This document shows, in pieces, positions 49,526 to 59,604 of a stretch of DNA of 64,000 nucleotides. Source of the stretch: Bordetella genomosp. 12 (GTDB lineage: Bacteria; Pseudomonadota; Gammaproteobacteria; Burkholderiales; Burkholderiaceae_B); assembly GCF_002261355.1 (NCBI RefSeq), contig NZ_NEVU01000002.1, forward strand, positions 248,001 to 312,000, read 5' to 3'. The notes below the pieces were generated by a model, which searched no databases, was not told where the DNA came from, and saw nothing but the letters and a program-made list of their open reading frames with translations. Within the stretch, counting starts at the first letter, position 1. Each line of letters opens with the position of its first letter. A program made the translations under genes and the position numbers.

Positions 49526-51709
49526 TCAATAGCGCCACAATGCCGTCAGGATGGCCGAACGGCCGTCGCCGAGCTCGACTTGCGATGATCGCGCCTGCGC
49601 CCCGGGGTTCTGGCGAACCTTTTCGATATAGGCCTTGTCGGTCAGGTTGTCGATGTTCAGTTGCAGGCTGAGATTGGCGTTGACCGTGTACGCCACCATC
49701 AGGCTGTGGACGGCGTAGCCCGGCACATCGCCGCCGCCCGTGGAGCTGACCGGACGTTTGCCGATGGTGCGGATGCCATAGCCGGCCTTCCAGCCGGAGG
49801 GCCAGGAATAGGTCGTCCAGAGGCTCAGGCTATGGTTGGGCGTATTGCCCAGCGGCAGACCCTCTTGCGCGGGCGTGGCGGCGGATTTCAGCGTGCGGGT
49901 GTGCAGGTAGGTGTAGCCGGCATAGACATCCCATTGGGAGGTGAGCTTGCCGGTCGCGCCAAGCTCCAGGCCGCGGACGCGCTGCCGGCCGCTGAGCGTA
50001 TTGCTGCCATCGGACAGGCGCTCGCGGGCATTTTGCTTAGTGGTCTGGAACAAGGCCGCCGTCAGGGCGAGCTGGCGATCGAGCACATCCCATTTGGTGC
50101 CGAGCTCCAGGCTGTTGTTGCGTTCCGGGGCAAGGTCGTTGGTGGCCGGCGCCAGCCCGCGCCCCGTGGTGACGGCCGGCTCGGAGGACGGGTTGAAGGA
50201 GCTGCCATAGGCCAGGTAGACACGGCCGTTGTCCGCGGGTTTATAGGTCAGGGCCGCTCGTCCGCTGAAGGCGCGTGTCTTGGACAGGTTGCGCGTGACT
50301 TTGCCGCCGGTGGGCTGGGTGCGTCCACGGGCGTCTATCCAATCATGCCGCAAGCCCAGGCCCAGGTCCCAAGCAGGGGCCAGGGCGACATTGTCGGTGA
50401 GGTACAGCGCGCGGGTGACCAGGCTGGAACGCAGCTGCTCGGTGCTGCTGCGCTGGCGCGGGCCGCTCCAGTAGCCCGGGGGATGGGCGATCGGATAGCC
50501 GTCGGCCGGGTAGTGCTTGTTCAGGTTGTAGCTGGACTTCTCCAGATGGAAGGTCTCTTCGGAGAGCTCCACGCCCGCGCCGAATTTGTGCGTCAGGCCG
50601 AGGATCTCGCTGTCGACGTTGAGGTGGGTCTGGTTGGCCAGCAGCTTGGTGCTCATGTCGCGGCCATAGCCCTGGGGGCCGGCGGGTTTGTAATAACCCG
50701 GCTTCAGGCCCGTGACGTTGATCTGCGAGGCGGAGATGACGGTGTCGCGATCGAGTTGCGAGTAGCGCGTGAGATTCTGCAGCTTGGCGCCGGAGTCGAA
50801 GCGGTGGACGACTTCGGAGGTGGCGATGTGCGAGTGCGCGTACTCGTGATCCAGGTTGCGCCAGCCGAAGTAGGCATGACGATCAACCAGCGGCTGGCCA
50901 TTGCGTGCGGGCAAACCATAGTCGGGAAGGTTGCGGTCGGTCTGGTAGAAGTAGCTCAAGGTCCACTGCGTGGGCCCGCCCACGCCCAGCTTGATCGATG
51001 GCGCCACGCCCCAACGCTTGCGATCCACCGGATCCCGGCCAGGGACGTCATTGCCGTGGGCCATGATGTTCAGGCGCCAGGCGGCGCCGGCGTGCGGCAG
51101 GGTCTGGTTGGCGTCGAGGGCCACGCGCCGGTAGCGGTCGGAGCCCAGGCCGGTCTCGGCATGGACGAAGTCTTCCTGGCGCGGGCGTTTCGTGATCAGG
51201 TTGATGCTGCCGCCGGTGGTGCCGGCACCGCCGAAGACGGAGTTGGGCCCCTTGATGACCTCGACCGATTCGTAGTTGAACAGGTCGCTACGGTTGGATT
51301 GGCCGCTGTCGCGCAGGCCGTCGATTTGGATGTTGGTGCTGGCGTTGAAGCCGCGCACATTGACGTTGTCACCCAGGCCGCCGCCGCCTTCGCCCGCGTT
51401 GAAGGTCACGCCGCTGACGTTGTTGAGCACCTGGCGCAGGCCGTGGGCGTTCTGCTCTTCTCTGACACTATCGGGGATGATGTTGATCGACTGAGGAATG
51501 TCGAGCAGGGGCTGCGCATACTTGGGCGAGGCGGAGTTATCCACCTTGGGACTGGGCGACGCGGTGACTTCGACAGGCGCGAGCTGCACCGCGTCGGCCG
51601 GCGCGGCGGCCGCGGGACTGCTGGCGGCCGACAGACCGAGGGCGATGAAGGCGCTGCCCAGGCGCGAGGCGGGCGGCCGTGCGAAGGCACGAATAGCAGA
51701 AGTAGACAT
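49526..51709 (-). CDS. TonB-dependent siderophore receptor (PiuA/Fiu-like)
   Basis: A 727-aa outer-membrane receptor. A signal peptide (FIALGLSAASSPAAAA) is followed by a plug domain (about 45-200) with DIPQSINIIPDSVREEQNAH, GLGDNVNVRGFNAS and IDGLRDSGQSNRSDLFNYE. A 22-strand barrel ends in LWRY. The TonB box region lies near APVEVTASPSP. No N-terminal signalling (STN) domain is seen, so it is not a sigma-factor-linked receptor. The ATG at 51709 is preferred; the frame is open 68 codons further through the Fur box. With PiuC it suggests catecholate siderophore uptake, by homology only. Confidence 0.92.
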   Translation of the reverse strand: MSTSAIRAFARPPASRLGSAFIALGLSAASSPAAAAPADAVQLAPVEVTASPSPKVDNSASPKYAQPLLDIPQSINIIPDSVREEQNAHGLRQVLNNVSGVTFNAGEGGGGLGDNVNVRGFNASTNIQIDGLRDSGQSNRSDLFNYESVEVIKGPNSVFGGAGTTGGSINLITKRPRQEDFVHAETGLGSDRYRRVALDANQTLPHAGAAWRLNIMAHGNDVPGRDPVDRKRWGVAPSIKLGVGGPTQWTLSYFYQTDRNLPDYGLPARNGQPLVDRHAYFGWRNLDHEYAHSHIATSEVVHRFDSGAKLQNLTRYSQLDRDTVISASQINVTGLKPGYYKPAGPQGYGRDMSTKLLANQTHLNVDSEILGLTHKFGAGVELSEETFHLEKSSYNLNKHYPADGYPIAHPPGYWSGPRQRSSTEQLRSSLVTRALYLTDNVALAPAWDLGLGLRHDWIDARGRTQPTGGKVTRNLSKTRAFSGRAALTYKPADNGRVYLAYGSSFNPSSEPAVTTGRGLAPATNDLAPERNNSLELGTKWDVLDRQLALTAALFQTTKQNARERLSDGSNTLSGRQRVRGLELGATGKLTSQWDVYAGYTYLHTRTLKSAATPAQEGLPLGNTPNHSLSLWTTYSWPSGWKAGYGIRTIGKRPVSSTGGGDVPGYAVHSLMVAYTVNANLSLQLNIDNLTDKAYIEKVRQNPGAQARSSQVELGDGRSAILTALWRY

Positions 51710-51717
51710 ACGCGACT

Positions 51718-51736
51718 GATACTGATTTTCATTCAA
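51718..51736 (-). promoter_or_regulatory. Fur-box-like site upstream of the TonB receptor gene
   Basis: Read on the minus strand, TTGAATGAAAATCAGTATC matches 14 of 19 positions of the Fur consensus GATAATGATAATCATTATC. It ends 8 nt before the receptor start codon, so bound Fur would block the promoter or translation initiation region. This fits iron-repressed expression of the receptor and piuC. Confidence 0.6.
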
Positions 51737-51838
51737 TGATCGGAGCCACGATGATGTTTCGGGCGGGATCAAGGCGGTATCAGGCCAATCGTTTTTGTCT
51801 GCGCGACGTTTCTTTGTAATACGCCGTGCGCGCCAGGC

Positions 51839-51867
51839 AAAAAAAAACCGGGGCAGGCGCCCCGGTT
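51839..51867 (-). terminator. Rho-independent terminator after maeB
   Basis: A 9-bp stem (AACCGGGGC with GCCCCGGTT) on a 4-nt loop runs into nine T on the minus strand. It is 17 nt after the maeB stop. Confidence 0.93.
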
Positions 51868-51884
51868 GGTCAAGCAGCGTGCGA

Positions 51885-54167
51885 TCAGCGGGCTTCGGCT
51901 TCCTGCTGCGCATCCACCACGGCCAGCGCCGTCATGTTGACGATGCGGCGCACGGTCGCGCTGGTGGTCAGGATGTGCACCGGACGGGCGGCGCCCAACA
52001 GGATGGGGCCCATTGCCACCCCATTGCTGCCGGTCATCTTGAGCATGTTGTAGGTGATATTGCCGGTATCCAGATTCGGCATCACCAGCAGATTGGCCGG
52101 TCCCTTGAGCGAGCTGTCGGGATAGGCCTGCACGCGGATCTTTTCGGACAGCGCGGCATCGGCATGCATCTCGCCGTCAACCTCCAGATGAGGCGCGCGC
52201 TCGGCGACCAGACGGCGGGCATGCGCCATCTTGCGCGACGATTCGGTCGGGCGGCTGCCGAAGTTCGAGTGCGACAGCAACGCGATCTTGGGCGTGACGC
52301 CAAAGCGCATCATTTCCTCGCCGGCCTGGATGGTGATGTTGGCGACTTCCTCGGCCGAGGGGTTCTCGTTGACATGCGTATCGGCCACGAACAGCGTCTG
52401 GTCAGGCAGCATGAGGACGTTCAGCGCGGCGAAGGTCTGGCCCGGCTTGGTGCCGATGACTTCGTCGATGTACTTGAGCTGGTTGTCGTACTTGCTGGCC
52501 ACGCCGCAGAGCAGGGCGTCCGCATCGCCACGGCGCAGCAGCATGGCCGCGATCAGCGTGTTGTGCTTGCGGATCATGGCTTTGGCCACGGTGGGCGTGA
52601 CGCCGTTGCGGCCTTGCAGCTGATAGTAGGCCTGCCAGGTGTCGTTGAAACGGCCGTCGTCCTCGGGATCGACGATCTCGATGTTCTGGCCGGCGATCAG
52701 ACGCAGGCCGAACTTCTTGATGCGCATCTCGATGACGGCGGGCCGGCCGATGAGGATGGGGTAGGCGAGTTTCTCATCGACCACCACCTGTACGGCGCGC
52801 AGGACGCGCTCGTCCTCGCCGTCGGCGTAGACCACGCGCTTGGGCGCCGTCTTGGCCTGCTTGAACAGCGGGCGCATCAACTGGCCCGAATGATAGACAA
52901 AGCCCATCAGCTTCTGGCGGTAGGCTTCGATGTCCTCGATCGGGCGGCTGGCCACGCCGGAGTCGGCGGCGGCCTGGGCCACGGCCGGGGCGATCTGCAC
53001 GATCAGGCGCGGATCAAACGGCTTGGGGATGATGTACTCAGGTCCGAACGACAGCTCCTGGCCGGCGTAGGCGCGAGCCACTTCATCGTTTTGTTCGGCC
53101 TGGGCCAGCTCGGCAATCGCCTTGACGCAAGCCAGCTTCATCTCTTCGGTGATGCGGGTGGCGCCGGCATCCAGCGCGCCGCGGAAGATGAAGGGGAAGC
53201 ACAGGACGTTATTGACCTGGTTCGGGTAGTCGGAGCGGCCCGTGGCGATGATGCAATCCGGACGCGCGGCGCGGGCGATCTCGGGACGGATTTCCGGCTC
53301 GGGGTTGGCCAGCGCCAGAATCAGGGGATTGACCGCCATGGTCTTGACCATGTCGCCGGTCAGCACGCCGGCCGTCGAGCAACCGAGGAAGACGTCGGCG
53401 TCCTTGACCACGTCGGCCAGGGTGCGCGCATCGGTCTTCTGGGCATAGCGGCGCTTGTTGGCCTCCATGTTCTCTTCACGGCCTTCCCAGATCACGCCGC
53501 GCGAATCCACCACGTAGATGTTTTCGCGCTGGATGCCCAGGTGTACCAGCAGGTCCAGGCAGGCGATGGCGGCAGCGCCGGCGCCAGAGCATGCCAGCTT
53601 GACCTTGTCCATGTCCTTGCCGACCACTTTCAGGCCGTTGAGGATGGCCGCGGCGGAAATGATGGCCGTGCCGTGCTGGTCGTCATGGAAGACGGGGATC
53701 TTCATGCGCTCGCGCAGCTTCTTCTCAATATAGAAGCACTCGGGCGCCTTGATGTCTTCGAGGTTGACGCCGCCCAGGGTGGGTTCGAGCGCCGCGATGA
53801 TGTCGACCAGCTTGTCGGGATCGTTCTCGGCCAGTTCGATGTCGAAGACATCGATGCCGGCGAATTTCTTGAACAGGCAGCCCTTGCCTTCCATCACCGG
53901 CTTGGCGGCCAGCGGGCCGATGTTGCCCAGGCCGAGCACGGCCGTGCCGTTGGTGATGACGCCAACCAGATTGGCGCGCGAGGTGTACAGCGAGGCGGCC
54001 TCGTTGCCTTTGTCGTAGATCGCCATGCAAGCCGCAGCCACGCCAGGCGAGTAGGCCAGCGACAGATCGTCCTGGTTGGCCAGCGTCTTGGTGGGAGTGA
54101 CGGAGATTTTGCCCGGCGTGGGATAGGCGTGGTAGTCCAGCGCCAACTTGGTGAGGGTTTCGTCCAT
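51885..54167 (-). CDS. maeB: NADP-dependent malic enzyme with phosphotransacetylase-like domain
   Basis: A 760-aa MaeB-type enzyme that decarboxylates malate to pyruvate. The malic enzyme half (about 1-430) shows [32 protein letters not shown] and [20 protein letters not shown]. It ends in a Rossmann region with [14 protein letters not shown]. The second half (about 430-760) is a phosphotransacetylase-like domain ([35 protein letters not shown]), which in this family binds acetyl-CoA for allosteric control rather than acting as an enzyme. Full length. It is a single-gene unit with a terminator, downstream of the AceE-type gene. Confidence 0.96.
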   Translation of the reverse strand: MDETLTKLALDYHAYPTPGKISVTPTKTLANQDDLSLAYSPGVAAACMAIYDKGNEAASLYTSRANLVGVITNGTAVLGLGNIGPLAAKPVMEGKGCLFKKFAGIDVFDIELAENDPDKLVDIIAALEPTLGGVNLEDIKAPECFYIEKKLRERMKIPVFHDDQHGTAIISAAAILNGLKVVGKDMDKVKLACSGAGAAAIACLDLLVHLGIQRENIYVVDSRGVIWEGREENMEANKRRYAQKTDARTLADVVKDADVFLGCSTAGVLTGDMVKTMAVNPLILALANPEPEIRPEIARAARPDCIIATGRSDYPNQVNNVLCFPFIFRGALDAGATRITEEMKLACVKAIAELAQAEQNDEVARAYAGQELSFGPEYIIPKPFDPRLIVQIAPAVAQAAADSGVASRPIEDIEAYRQKLMGFVYHSGQLMRPLFKQAKTAPKRVVYADGEDERVLRAVQVVVDEKLAYPILIGRPAVIEMRIKKFGLRLIAGQNIEIVDPEDDGRFNDTWQAYYQLQGRNGVTPTVAKAMIRKHNTLIAAMLLRRGDADALLCGVASKYDNQLKYIDEVIGTKPGQTFAALNVLMLPDQTLFVADTHVNENPSAEEVANITIQAGEEMMRFGVTPKIALLSHSNFGSRPTESSRKMAHARRLVAERAPHLEVDGEMHADAALSEKIRVQAYPDSSLKGPANLLVMPNLDTGNITYNMLKMTGSNGVAMGPILLGAARPVHILTTSATVRRIVNMTALAVVDAQQEAEAR

Positions 54168-54209
54168 GAGTAAGGTACTGCCTTTGCGCTAACTATGAAA
54201 AAGCGTTGA

Positions 54210-54242
54210 ACGGGCGTGAGGGCCCGTCCCGAGTCCTCGGGA
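54210..54242. other. Stem-loop and near-palindrome upstream of maeB
   Basis: ACGGGC / GCCCGT (54210-54215 with 54222-54227) overlaps TCCCGAGTCCTCGGGA (54227-54242), a 16-bp dyad mismatched only at its centre. They lie 43-75 nt upstream of the maeB ATG and about 90 nt beyond the AceE-type gene stop. They could end that gene's mRNA or act as an operator. Confidence 0.35.
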
Positions 54243-54330
54243 TAACCACGTATTTCAACAGAAAGCGCGCGATCGTGCATGAGCTCCCGCTGTTGCGATG
54301 CAGCGAAGGCGCATGCCGCGCCTCACGGAC

Positions 54331-56988
54331 CTATTCGAGCCAGGGCGCGCGCGGGCGTTGGCTCAGGCGGCTGCGCTGCGCATCGCGGGCCTGCCGCCAG
54401 TCGGCGTCCTGCTCGGCCAGGAGGTCCAGCGCGTGCAGCGCGATCCATTCGGCGCCGATTTCAAAGAAATCGCGCAGGCGGGCTCGGGTATCGCTGCGCC
54501 CGAAGCCATCGGTGCCCAGGCTGCGAAAGCGCCCGGGCACCCAGGCGCGGATCTGATCGGGCACGGCTCGCACATAATCCGATACCGCGATGGTGGGCAG
54601 AGCGCTCGGGAGGCATTGTTGTATCCAGGCAGGCTCGCCCGGCAAACCCAGGGCCGAGTCACGCTCGGCCCGCCGGCCGTCGCGGGCCAGTTCGCTGAAA
54701 CTGGTCACGCTCCAGACCTCGGCCGCCACGCCATAGCGTTGTTCCAGCAGCGCCGCCGCCGCCTGGGCTTCGGGCAGCATGGGGCCGGCGCCCAGCAGTC
54801 GCAGCCGGGGGGCGGTGGCCTGGCGGACACAATGCATGCCGCGCAGAATACCCGCCGTCGAGTCGGGCGGCATATCGGGCTGAGGCAGGTTTTCGTTGGT
54901 GACCGTCAGGTAATAGAACTCGTCGCGCTGTTCGCCCAGCATGCGGCGCATGCCTGCTTCGACGATGACGGCGACCTCATAGGCATAGGCCGGATCGTAG
55001 GCGCGGCAGTTGGGAACCGTGGAGGCGATGAGATGGCTGGCCCCGTCCTGGTGTTGCAGGCCTTCGCCGCCCAGGGTGCTGCGCCCCGAGGTCGCGCCGA
55101 TCAGAAAGCCTCGGCAGCGTTGATCGGCGGCGGCCCAGATGAGGTCGCCCACGCGCTGAAAGCCGAACATCGAATAGTAAATATAGAAGGGCAGGGTGGG
55201 CAGGTCATGCGTGGAGTAGCTGGTGCCAGCGGCCGTCCACGACGATATCGCCCCGGCTTCGGTGATGCCTTCTTCGAGAATCTGGCCGTCGCGCGCTTCG
55301 CGATACGAAAGCACCGAGCCGATGTCCTCCGGCTCGTAGAGCTGGCCCTGCGCGGAATAGATGCCGATCTGGCGAAACAGGTTGGCCATGCCGAAGGTAC
55401 GGGCCTCGTCGGCCACGATGGGAACCACCCGCGGGCCAAGCTCGGGCTGTTTGAGCAGTTGCGTCAACATGCGCACCACGGCCATCGTGGACGACATTTC
55501 CTTGCCCTGGGCCTGCAGGGCAAAGGGGGCGAACTCCACCGCGGGCGGCGTGGCCAATGAGCGGGCACCGCGCGAGCGGCGCGGAATATAGCCGCCCAGC
55601 GCCTGGCGCCGCGCGTGCAGGTGGCGCAGCTCCCGGCTGTCGGCTGCCGGGCGGTAAAAACGCAGGTTCAGACAATCGTCATCGGACAGCGGCAGGGCGA
55701 AGCGGTCGCGGAATGCCAGCAAAGCCTGATCGTCCAGTTTCTTCTGCTGGTGCGTGGTCATGCGGCCCTGGCCGGCTTCGCCCATGCCGAACCCTTTCTT
55801 GGTTTGCGCCAGGATGACCGTGGGCTGGCCCCGGTGACGCACGGCGCGGTGATAGGCGGCGTGGATTTTCACCATATCGTGCCCGCCGCGGCGCAGACGG
55901 TCGATGGCGTCGTCATCCAGGCCGCAGATCAGCGCCGCCAGGGCAGGGTCCTGGCCGAAGAAATGTTCGCGGTTGTAGGCGCCGTCTTTGGCGGCAAAGG
56001 TCTGGAACTGCCCGTCAACGGTGTGCGAGAAGGCGCGCGCCAGCGCGGCGTCGTCGTCTGCCGCAAGCAGCGCGTCCCAGTCGCCGCCCCACAGCAGCTT
56101 GATGACATTCCAGCCCGCGCCCGCATAGAGCGTTTCGAGTTCGTCGATGATGCGGCCATTGCCGCGCACCGGGCCGTCCAGGCGTTGCAGATTGCAGTTG
56201 ATGACGAAGACCAGGTTGTCGAGTTTCTCGCGCGCGGCCAGCGTCAGCGCGGCAATGGATTCGGGTTCGTCCATTTCGCCATCCCCGAAAATGCCCCAGA
56301 CGCGGCGCTCGGATGCCGCGGCCAGGCCGCGATGCTCCAGATAGCGCATGTAGCGCGCCTGATAAATGGCATTGATGGGGCCGATGCCCATGGATCCGGT
56401 CGGGAATTGCCAGAAATCCGGCATCAGCCAGGGGTGCGGATAAGAGGACAGGCCCCGCCGTCCCTGTTCGCGGGCCGTGATCTCCTGGCGAAACAGCGCC
56501 AGATCCGCTTCCTCCAGAAATCCCTCCAGAAAGGCGCGGGCGTAGATGCCGGGTGCGGAGTGCGGCTGCATGTAAATGAGGTCCGCGCCCTGTTGCGCCG
56601 AGCCGGCGCGAAAGAAATGGTTGAAACCCACTTCGAACAGGTCCGCGGCCGAGGCGTAGCTGGCAATATGGCCGCCCAGTTCGCCATGCGCCTGGTTGGC
56701 GCGCACGACCATGGCCAGAGCATTCCAGCGGTTGATGCTGGCCAGGCGCGCTTCCAGCTCCAGATCGCCAGGAAAGGCCGGTTCCTCGGCCCGCGCGATG
56801 GTGTTCAGATACGGGGTGTTGGCGTGGTGAGGCAGTTTCAACCCCAGCTTGCCCGCGTGCTCGATCAGACAGCCCAGGACGTAAGCCGCGCGCTCGCTGC
56901 CTTCGGCATGAAGCAGGGAGCTGAGGGCGTCGCGCCATTCGGCGGTTTCGGCGGCGTCGCTGTCGACGGCGGCGGGGCGTGCTGACAT
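54331..56988 (-). CDS. Pyruvate dehydrogenase E1 component, homodimeric AceE type
   Basis: An 885-aa TPP-dependent E1, nearly the same length as E. coli AceE (887). GELGGHIASYASAADLFEVGFNHFF and GDGEMDEPESIAALTLAAREKLDNLVFVINCNLQRLDGPVRGN hold the TPP-binding region, with GDG...N spacing as expected. LPFYIYYSMFGFQRVGDLIWAAADQR and GRSTLGGEGLQHQDG are the active-site segments of the second half. No E2 (aceF) or dedicated E3 is adjacent; the nearest E2/E3 genes belong to 2-oxoglutarate dehydrogenase. It may be a second copy serving elsewhere-encoded E2/E3 or a related 2-oxo acid. Divergent from the OPT transporter gene. Confidence 0.9.
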   Translation of the reverse strand: MSARPAAVDSDAAETAEWRDALSSLLHAEGSERAAYVLGCLIEHAGKLGLKLPHHANTPYLNTIARAEEPAFPGDLELEARLASINRWNALAMVVRANQAHGELGGHIASYASAADLFEVGFNHFFRAGSAQQGADLIYMQPHSAPGIYARAFLEGFLEEADLALFRQEITAREQGRRGLSSYPHPWLMPDFWQFPTGSMGIGPINAIYQARYMRYLEHRGLAAASERRVWGIFGDGEMDEPESIAALTLAAREKLDNLVFVINCNLQRLDGPVRGNGRIIDELETLYAGAGWNVIKLLWGGDWDALLAADDDAALARAFSHTVDGQFQTFAAKDGAYNREHFFGQDPALAALICGLDDDAIDRLRRGGHDMVKIHAAYHRAVRHRGQPTVILAQTKKGFGMGEAGQGRMTTHQQKKLDDQALLAFRDRFALPLSDDDCLNLRFYRPAADSRELRHLHARRQALGGYIPRRSRGARSLATPPAVEFAPFALQAQGKEMSSTMAVVRMLTQLLKQPELGPRVVPIVADEARTFGMANLFRQIGIYSAQGQLYEPEDIGSVLSYREARDGQILEEGITEAGAISSWTAAGTSYSTHDLPTLPFYIYYSMFGFQRVGDLIWAAADQRCRGFLIGATSGRSTLGGEGLQHQDGASHLIASTVPNCRAYDPAYAYEVAVIVEAGMRRMLGEQRDEFYYLTVTNENLPQPDMPPDSTAGILRGMHCVRQATAPRLRLLGAGPMLPEAQAAAALLEQRYGVAAEVWSVTSFSELARDGRRAERDSALGLPGEPAWIQQCLPSALPTIAVSDYVRAVPDQIRAWVPGRFRSLGTDGFGRSDTRARLRDFFEIGAEWIALHALDLLAEQDADWRQARDAQRSRLSQRPRAPWLE

Positions 56989-57220
56989 GGTTGTCTCCGG
57001 TAGGGCTTTTTCCGTAATCGTAGAACCGAGTCTCCAGCATGGGTGACTGAAAGCGGCGCGCCGGTCCGGGTCGCCGCGGCACGCGCTGCCGCCGGGCGCA
57101 CATTTGGCAGCCGAATATGCTGATATCAGGGTTTTCGTTGCCCTCTGAAACCGCAGCGGCCCGGCCTGGCGCTACCATGTTGGGCAACCGGCATCGTCGC
57201 GCCGGACAGGGAGAGAATCG

Positions 57221-59266
57221 ATGGCCGAGGGTTTGCGGGTTCCGGATTCGATGTCATTGCCGGAGCTGACCGTGCGCGGGGTCTTGCTGGGCATGGTCAT
57301 CACGGTGATTTTTACCGCGTCCAATGTCTTTCTGGGCTTGAAGGTCGGGTTGACGTTTTCATCGGCCATCCCGGCCGCCGTGATTTCGATGTCGGTGCTG
57401 CGGATGTGCTCCGGCGCCAACATTCTGGAAAACAACATGGTGCAGACCCAGGCCTCGGCGGCTGGCACCCTGTCGTCCATCATCTTCATCCTGCCCTCGC
57501 TGGTGATGCTGGGGCATTGGCAGCATTTCCCGTTCTGGCAGACGCTGGCCATCTGCGCGGCCGGCGGCATGCTGGGCGTGATGTTCTCGATTCCGCTGCG
57601 TCACTTGATGGTGGTCAAGAGTTCCTTGCCCTACCCCGAAGGCGTGGCCGCAGCCGAGATCCTGCGCGTGGGCAGCAGTGCGCGCGCGCAGCAAGGCGCC
57701 GGCGAGCGCGCGCCTACCGGCATGGGCGACATTCTTTTGGGTGGCGGGGTGGCCGCCGTGGTCAGTTTTGCCGCCAGCGGCCTGCGCCTGCTGGGTGACG
57801 CCGTCAACGGCTGGTGGTCGCTGGGCTCGGCGGTGCTGCGCTTGCCCATGGGATTTTCGCTGGCCTTGCTCGGCGCGGGCTATTTGATCGGCATCGTGGC
57901 GGGCCTGGCCATGTTGACGGGTCTGCTCATCGCCTGGGGAGTGGCCGTGCCGGTGCTGACATGGCACGCCGTGCCCGCGGCCGGGCAGAGCCTGGCCGAC
58001 TTCGGCACCCACATCTGGAGTTCGCAGGTGCGCTTCATCGGCGCTGGCGTGATCGGCGTGGGGGCGGTTTGGACCCTGGCGCTGCTGTTTCTGCCCATGA
58101 TGCGCGGGATGGCGGCCATGTTCGGCTCCCTGACCGCAGGCGGGCGCACGCGCGGCGAGGTGCCGCGCACGGAGCGCGACCTGCCCGGGGGATGGATCGC
58201 GTTGCTGACGCTGGCCCTGGTGGCAGTGCTGGTCGGGGTGTTTGCGTATTTTCTGGGGCAAGCCCCCGCCGCGCAGGGACGGCTCTGGTCGCTGGTGACC
58301 TACGCCGTGCTGTTCGCCTTTGTGTTCGGGTTTCTGGTGGCCGCGGCCTGCGGCTATATGGCCGGGCTGGTGGGCTCATCGACCAGCCCGATCTCCGGGG
58401 TGGGTATCGTGGCCATCGTGCTGGTGTCCCTGCTGATGGTTGCGCTGCACAAGGAGGATGGCCTGTTGGCCACCCCCGAAGGGCTGCGGCTGGCGACGGC
58501 ACTGGCCATTTTCACGACCGCAGCGGTCATTGCCGTGGCCTCGATCGCCAACGACAATCTGCAGGACTTGAAGACCGGTTGGCTGGTCGGTGCCACGCCC
58601 TGGCGGCAGCAGGTGGCCCTGCTGATCGGTTGCCTGGTCGGCGCGGCCGTCATTTCGCCGGTGCTGGATCTACTCTACAACGCCTATGGCTTTACCGGCG
58701 CCTTGCCGCGGCCGGATATGGACCCCGATCGCGCGCTGTCCGCGCCCCAGGCCTCACTCATGCTGGCCATCGCACGGGGCATTTTTCTGCGCGACCTGAA
58801 CTGGCTGATGATAGTGATCGGCATGGGCGTCGGGGTGGCGCTGATCGCGGTGGACGAGGTGCTGCGGCGTTGTTGCGAGGTCGCCCGCATGCCGGTGCTG
58901 GCCGTGGGCATCGGCATTTATCTGCCGCCGACCGTCAGCGCGCCCATCGTGGTCGGCGCGGTGTTGGCCTGGTGGCTGGAGCGGGTGTTGCGCCGGCGGG
59001 CGGTGGCGCGCGGCTTGCCGCTGGCCGAATATGCCGCGGCAGCCCGGCGGCGCGGGGTGTTGCTGGCCTCGGGCCTGATCGTGGGCGAAAGCCTCGTAGG
59101 GGTCTTGATGGCCGCCGTGATCGGCGCGGCGCAGCAGGATGCGCCCTTGGCGCTGGTCGGGCCGGGCTTTGCCGCCACCGCGGAATGGCTGGGTTTGGCG
59201 GTTTTCGTGGCGGTCGTGATCGGGTTTGGCCGGCGGGTGCTGGCCCGGGGGGACTTGGCGGCCTGA
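57221..59266 (+). CDS. OPT-family oligopeptide transporter
   Basis: A 681-aa polytopic membrane protein of the OPT superfamily, prokaryotic PTR2/TIGR00733 type, with about 15 hydrophobic helices. LPELTVRGVLLGMVITVIFTASNVFLGLKVGLTFSSAIPAAVISM is the family opening (residues 11-55). NNMVQTQASAAGTLSSIIFILPS and SSLPYPEGVAAAEILRVG are the family motifs, and CGYMAGLVGSSTSPISGVGI lies in the second half. GGGAGAGAATCG precedes the ATG. Transported substrate (oligopeptide or metal chelate) is unknown. Separate from the ABC peptide importer in the same window. Confidence 0.92.
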   Translation: MAEGLRVPDSMSLPELTVRGVLLGMVITVIFTASNVFLGLKVGLTFSSAIPAAVISMSVLRMCSGANILENNMVQTQASAAGTLSSIIFILPSLVMLGHWQHFPFWQTLAICAAGGMLGVMFSIPLRHLMVVKSSLPYPEGVAAAEILRVGSSARAQQGAGERAPTGMGDILLGGGVAAVVSFAASGLRLLGDAVNGWWSLGSAVLRLPMGFSLALLGAGYLIGIVAGLAMLTGLLIAWGVAVPVLTWHAVPAAGQSLADFGTHIWSSQVRFIGAGVIGVGAVWTLALLFLPMMRGMAAMFGSLTAGGRTRGEVPRTERDLPGGWIALLTLALVAVLVGVFAYFLGQAPAAQGRLWSLVTYAVLFAFVFGFLVAAACGYMAGLVGSSTSPISGVGIVAIVLVSLLMVALHKEDGLLATPEGLRLATALAIFTTAAVIAVASIANDNLQDLKTGWLVGATPWRQQVALLIGCLVGAAVISPVLDLLYNAYGFTGALPRPDMDPDRALSAPQASLMLAIARGIFLRDLNWLMIVIGMGVGVALIAVDEVLRRCCEVARMPVLAVGIGIYLPPTVSAPIVVGAVLAWWLERVLRRRAVARGLPLAEYAAAARRRGVLLASGLIVGESLVGVLMAAVIGAAQQDAPLALVGPGFAATAEWLGLAVFVAVVIGFGRRVLARGDLAA

Positions 59267-59604
59267 CCGCGCCGTCGTATTCTGGCCACTTGACCTCGGG
59301 CGGCGCGGGGGAACCTGCGCCGCGAGATGGAGTCATAAAGCAGTGCGTAGGCACCGCGTAGATGGCCGTAACCTGTGCCTTGGCGCTGGTATTCTGCCCG
59401 GGAATGCCGGCATGCTCGACTTTCCTGCCTTGTCATGCGAATGCAGCAAGACGGAGGCAAACTCGAAGGAGTATACTGACCACACGGCTTTCGAGGCTTG
59501 TACGTGCCTTCTGCCCCTGCTATCCGCCAACCGGGAAGCCCGTGTCGCGGAAGGTTTTCCTGCATCGTATGCGAGTGAAGCACTCGTCAAGGTGAAGCGA
59601 CATT
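59267..59604 (+). promoter_or_regulatory. Intergenic region upstream of odhA
   Basis: A gap of 338 nt with no supported gene. Near the start there is a GC stem (59295-59326, about 10 bp with a 2-nt bulge) that may end the OPT transporter mRNA. A TATACT (59472-59477) could be a -10 for the odh operon, but no acceptable -35 lies 16-19 nt upstream. An 8-bp palindrome TGCCGGCA occurs near 59405. The long leader that would follow such a start suggests post-transcriptional or regulator control, which is not shown. Confidence 0.35.

Noticed and set aside
49661-51739. Plus-strand open frame of 692 codons opposite the TonB receptor
   Set aside because: The receptor has signal peptide, plug and barrel signatures; the opposite frame has none and would read through the Fur-like site.
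51795-54173. Plus-strand open frame of 792 codons opposite maeB
   Set aside because: Antisense shadow of MaeB, and it would run through the maeB terminator.
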